The notes beneath the pieces were generated by a model. That model had not been told where the DNA came from, made no database searches, and saw nothing but the letters and a program-made list of their open reading frames with translations. 64,000 nucleotides of DNA from the NCBI GenBank assembly GCA_963669155.1, contig OZ022591.1:8019661-8083660 (forward strand), given 5' to 3'. This document shows positions 62,408 through 64,000 of the stretch, piece after piece (positions within the stretch are counted from its first letter, which is position 1; every line of letters begins with the position of its first letter). A program made the translations under genes and the position numbers. The DNA comes from Arbacia lixula. Its lineage: Eukaryota > Echinodermata > Echinoidea > Arbacioida > Arbaciidae.

Positions 62408-64000
62408 TGTGTGTGTGTGTGTCTGTGTGTACTCACTTTGGGTCTAGCTCTTCAGCCTTTGGAGGGACCACTGATCTAGGTCTTGTCAGTCCAGCGCTGC
62501 CCTTCCCAGTCTTGTTCTTTCCTGCTGATTTCAGCCCAGGCTTTTTAGCAGCCTTCTTTCCCTTCTATGGATAAAATCAGGCAAGGATAACAGAAAGCTC
62601 AGTAAAAAGTCATTTTTATATTTCTCTCTCTCTTTCTCTCTGTCTCTGTCTCTCTTCTTCAGATGATTCATTCTGTCAGTTTGCTGTCCATCAAGTATAT
62701 AAAACAAAGGAAAAACAAGGTACAGTTAAAGTCCTTGGAATCTTAAAAACAAGTTCAGCTGATGATCTTTATCATCACACAATTTTCTCATAGATATCAT
62801 CATGAAAAAGACCAATTTAAATAAAGTTTGATTCATAACAGCCAATTTGGTGAAAACTGAACAACCAACCCTGACTATTGGAATGTATTGTGGTATGATA
62901 CGTGAGCTATTGAATATCAGTAACGGAGAAGAGAGAAAAAACAGAAGTTCTCCACAATAACACACTACTGCCTCTAAAATGCCTTTATAAGTGTCATATG
63001 AAGTGGAAATAGCTCTTATGGATTGGGCTTCACATCATGAAAGCAACAGATAACATCTACATGTATTTCAAAGTGCAAGAAGAGCACATTGCCAAAAGCA
63101 ATGAATGTTGTTGCCAATAGCAACAAAATCATACCTTTTCTTCCTCCTATTCAGCGGTGCAGCAAGCAGAGGAACAAGCGGGATAAACATGGAAGTGAAA
63201 CAAAAAGGGTGAAAGTCACGTGAAAGTGAAACACAACGATCATGCAATGGGGTGGTAGAGAGTGTATCATTGACAAGACATGCAAACAACAGACTACAAC
63301 ACCCATCATCTTCTGGCAAACAGCTAAAAAAAGTGAGCACTCGACTAAACAGTCCCAGCTGACAACAAGAACCTATTTTCTACAATATATTTATAGATGT
63401 TAGATTGCTCCATAAATTACCAGCTCTCCTCTGACATACAGTGAGCAAGCACCCATTTAAATAGTTTGACTTTACTCCAATGTGAAACCATTCTATACAG
63501 TAGCCTATACGCCTATTCATAACGATTGTTAACTTTTGACCGCGTACTAAACGTAGACTAACTTTATGGGGCGTAAAATAAATCATCTGATGCTATAACA
63601 AAATCATTGTATTTCATAATAGAATCACAACAATGGGTGATTTGAATTATTTGCTCTCATCATTATGTGAACAAAGTCAATATACCACAGTGATTTCAAG
63701 GACAAAATAACTCATACTGAATCAATAATAATGTTTCATAATAGAGTATTGTATTAGTCCAGGTTTAGTACTCGTATCAAATTAAAGCACCATTGTGAAA
63801 ACAGGCCAATGTATTTATGTCAGTTAGATTGCTCAACCCTCCTCAACTAGCTGTAAACAGTTGGACTTTAATCCAATGTGAAACATTCTCTACAATGTGT
63901 CTATATCAGTAAAATACACCCAGTTCCCATAGTAAATGTTGTGACACAATCTTTGCAATGTATTTATATGTTAGATTGCTCAAAAGCTCACCCACAATCC
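53368..64000 (-). CDS. CFAP74: CFAP74-like axonemal central-apparatus protein (C-terminal 493 aa; 5' part beyond the window)
   Basis: CFAP74 is a ciliary protein of the C1d projection of the central pair, built of Ig/ASH (MSP-like) beta domains. Ten exons join in frame on the minus strand: 62437-62564, 61581-61706, 60783-60948, 59340-59459, 58629-58784, 57158-57353, 56521-56736, 55570-55709, 54038-54172 and 53368-53466 (TGA stop). Motifs typical of ASH repeats recur: GVMDFSEVSVGQRVIKSITI, HTILVAFEP, VEIRVLFRPDHASEL, FQIEPQRGLVEAG, VNFTWTPP. The blocks LVGPANYDGRSVFD, TRTIQVGCIRS and the IEP...WTPP end fit my memory of CFAP74 better than of HYDIN or CFAP47. Its first part here is Lys/Gly-rich (KGKKAAKKPG). 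Gene family is sure; the exact ortholog is likely but not checked. Confidence 0.8.
53536..53700. repeat. ~25-bp minisatellite
   Basis: About six units of AACTTTAGAGAAAACATATC in the last CFAP74 intron. The MFSLKLID frame on the minus strand is a repeat artefact. Confidence 0.9.
54038..54172 (-). CDS. CFAP74: CFAP74-like exon
   Basis: Encodes NGEFFFDNAAALSTQGFQIE and PQRGLVEAGNTKAVNFTWTP, the last ASH domain. The acceptor is TTTCAG and the donor GTAAGT; phase 0. Confidence 0.92.
54635..54699. repeat. (CTA)n microsatellite
   Basis: A pure CTA run in the CFAP74 intron between the exons at 54038 and 55570. Confidence 0.95.
54700..54817. repeat. Pyrimidine-rich ~115-bp block, also at 56108-56220 and 56351-56466
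   Basis: Begins CCTCCTCCTTCTCCTCTTCC and continues with CCATCTATTTTTGCCTTGTT. The three copies are near-identical, lie in two different introns, and are partly flanked by CTC/CTA repeats. Confidence 0.85.
54818..55086. repeat. (CTA)n microsatellite, interrupted
   Basis: CTA repeats with CCA and TTC interruptions. It continues at 55538-55565 on the far side of a LINE fragment. Confidence 0.93.
55087..55537 (-). mobile_element. 5'-truncated non-LTR retrotransposon (LINE) fragment
   Basis: The minus strand encodes the C-terminal RT tail WLPVRQRIEFKMLVIVFKAL, then GDRSFFCAAPRLWNKLPVDI and a stop near 55232. That is typical of CR1/L2-like LINEs. A ~145-bp 3' UTR ends in TAAATAAATAA-type repeats. 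The 5' end is cut at TGG (Trp). (CTA)n borders it on both sides. Confidence 0.85.
55570..55709 (-). CDS. CFAP74: CFAP74-like exon
   Basis: Encodes VVDPKAVPPALPTLLSFKAL and TRTIQVGCIRSMAAAAKK. The acceptor is GACAG and the donor GTATGG; phase 1 in, phase 0 out. The donor abuts a short (TAG)n remnant. Confidence 0.88.
55921..56103. mobile_element. MITE family G, copy 4
   Basis: Shares TACTGAGC, GCATGTTTGCAGGCTGGC (inexact), AGACGACAGGCTATGAATGA and GTTACTGTAGTTCCATGG with the family. Confidence 0.6.
56108..56466. repeat. Pyrimidine-rich duplicated blocks
   Basis: Two further copies of the 54700-54817 block (56108-56220, 56351-56466), separated by C-rich sequence. Confidence 0.8.
56521..56736 (-). 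CDS. CFAP74: CFAP74-like exon
   Basis: Encodes KKVEIRVLFRPDHASELYCD, QLFGKQEAHTVRLRGVARTK and an acidic EEEE end. The acceptor is TGTAG and the donor GTAGGG; phase 1 on both sides. Confidence 0.9.
57158..57353 (-). CDS. CFAP74: CFAP74-like exon
   Basis: Encodes VENTSSFSIDYRILLDSLSF then DPEAPRLVGPANYDGRSVFD and PSEGTLEPG. The acceptor is ATCAG and the donor GTTAGT; phase 0 in, phase 1 out. Confidence 0.9.
57526..57897. mobile_element. MITE family D, copy 2 (372-bp palindrome)
   Basis: The same near-perfect inverted repeat as 41551-41930, here in a CFAP74 intron. Arms begin TTAAAGGGCATATAATGTAC and end in the complement. Confidence 0.85.
58629..58784 (-). CDS. CFAP74: CFAP74-like exon
   Basis: Encodes FYEVLDVHSGEHTLGITLKG and MPEVKISIADGQLDMGYVLA, closing one ASH domain and opening the next. 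Donor GTGGGA; phase 0. Confidence 0.88.
58812..59310. repeat. (ATC)n-rich microsatellite region
   Basis: About 500 bp of degenerate ATC/ATCATT repeats filling most of one CFAP74 intron. The poly-Ile frame here is an artefact. Confidence 0.9.
59340..59459 (-). CDS. CFAP74: CFAP74-like exon
   Basis: Encodes LQSSILDTGGPFLMLNALRS then LGPDDTHTILVAFEPMTAKV (40 codons). The acceptor is TACAG and the donor GTAAGG; phase 0. Confidence 0.88.
59460..60782 (-). other. U12-type GT-AG intron in the CFAP74-like gene
   Basis: The intron starts GTATCCTTTA on the minus strand, the minor-spliceosome donor consensus. Near the acceptor it has TGTCCTTGAC, a good U12 branch site, with the branch A about 17 nt from TACAG. 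Splicing joins QEVVD to LQSSILDTGG in frame. The intron (1323 bp) holds no recognisable gene; a 109-codon frame at 59800-60129 has no known domain. Confidence 0.78.
60783..60948 (-). CDS. CFAP74: CFAP74-like exon, start of an ASH domain
   Basis: Encodes SVENTLFLEVHCPAVRPSLV and GVMDFSEVSVGQRVIKSITI, ending QEVVD. It ends directly before GTATCCTTTA, a U12-type donor; phase 2 in, phase 0 out. Confidence 0.87.
61335..61533. mobile_element. MITE family G, copy 5
   Basis: Starts TTTTAACCCATTGC and ends near GTCTCAGTTAATAC. It contains GGCTTTGTAAACCCTGGTCC and GGATGTCAAAATATGC. Confidence 0.65.
61581..61706 (-). CDS. CFAP74: CFAP74-like exon
   Basis: Encodes SDDYAAGKASLLRQFEGGFH then SYSIPCYVASGLPGNPGTLP. 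The acceptor is TGCCAG and the donor GTAAGC; phase 2 on both sides. Confidence 0.85.
62143..62311. mobile_element. MITE family C, copy 2
   Basis: Matches 2908-3077 along its whole length (TCTGACAAGTTG, GTAACAGTCAGAGGCTAGTG, TTAGTGCTGACAACTTTCAT). Confidence 0.75.
62350..62430. repeat. (GT)n microsatellite
   Basis: Long GT run, read as (CA)n in the CFAP74 transcript, starting a few bases inside a splice donor. Confidence 0.95.
62437..62564 (-). CDS. CFAP74: CFAP74-like, Lys-rich linker exon
   Basis: Encodes KGKKAAKKPGLKSAGKNKTG then RPRSVVPPKAEELDPK, a basic, disordered linker. The acceptor is CCATAG and the donor GTGAGT, followed at once by a long (GT)n tract in the intron; phase 0 in, phase 2 out. 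Confidence 0.8.
63135..63146 (-). CDS. Possible 12-nt CFAP74 microexon
   Basis: GAGGAAGAAAAG (EEEK) between AATAG and GTATGA on the minus strand, phase 0 and compatible with the KGKK exon. The pyrimidine tract is weak; this is a suggestion only. Confidence 0.25.
63150..64000. other. CFAP74-like upstream intron sequence with diverged tandem copies
   Basis: No certain exon seen. Segments near 63376 and 63810, and the start of a third near 63955, share TTAGATTGCTC, GACTTTACTCCAATGTGAAAC and ACAATATATTTAT motifs. Confidence 0.45.

Overview
The window is animal nuclear DNA: AT-rich, intron-rich and full of transposon debris. It carries parts or all of three protein-coding genes that I could rebuild exon by exon. 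ALG3 and LPCAT3 orthologs with animal-like exon structure, an axonemal CFAP74-like gene, U12-type introns, a Ty3/Gypsy element, tRNA-derived SINEs and many short inverted-repeat MITEs point to a marine invertebrate deuterostome. An echinoderm is my best guess, but that is inference from texture only.

Layout. (1) 1-8934, minus strand: ALG3, the ER Dol-P-Man alpha-1,3-mannosyltransferase of N-glycan assembly. It has nine exons; the last one runs off the left edge. Intron 7 has U12-type AT-AC ends and holds a 1.4 kb inverted-repeat transposon. The 3' end of exon 6 with its splice donor is tandemly repeated six times. (2) 9797-12476: an array of the motif CCAGTAGAAA that reverses orientation near 10690. 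(3) 12519-23250: a complete, very young Ty3/Gypsy LTR retrotransposon with 2.4 kb LTRs, a 4-bp target duplication, intact gag and an intact protease-RT-RNaseH-integrase frame. (4) 23744-45373, plus strand: LPCAT3 (MBOAT5), complete in twelve coding exons (484 aa). Its 10.3 kb intron 2 holds an 8.05 kb foldback-type element with ~1.7 kb inverted arms and an internal 5 x 426 bp satellite. (5) 45374-53110: 3' flank of LPCAT3 with inverted repeats, a SINE and simple repeats. (6) 53217-64000, minus strand: the last ten exons (493 aa) of an axonemal Ig/ASH-repeat protein, most likely CFAP74. One of its introns is U12-type GT-AG, and another contains a truncated LINE sitting inside a (TAC)n microsatellite.

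The three host genes do not form a pathway. ALG3 acts in ER N-glycosylation, LPCAT3 remodels ER phospholipids, and CFAP74 is part of the ciliary central apparatus. ALG3 and LPCAT3 are head to head; LPCAT3 and CFAP74 are tail to tail. The ALG3-LPCAT3 interval is mostly inserted repeat DNA, so the two genes probably once had nearby start sites.

The main observations are two U12-type introns, four tandem duplications that each span an exon-intron junction, a transposon-borne array of AGGTCA direct repeats, the near-identical LTRs of the retrotransposon 0.5 kb upstream of LPCAT3, and the foldback element.
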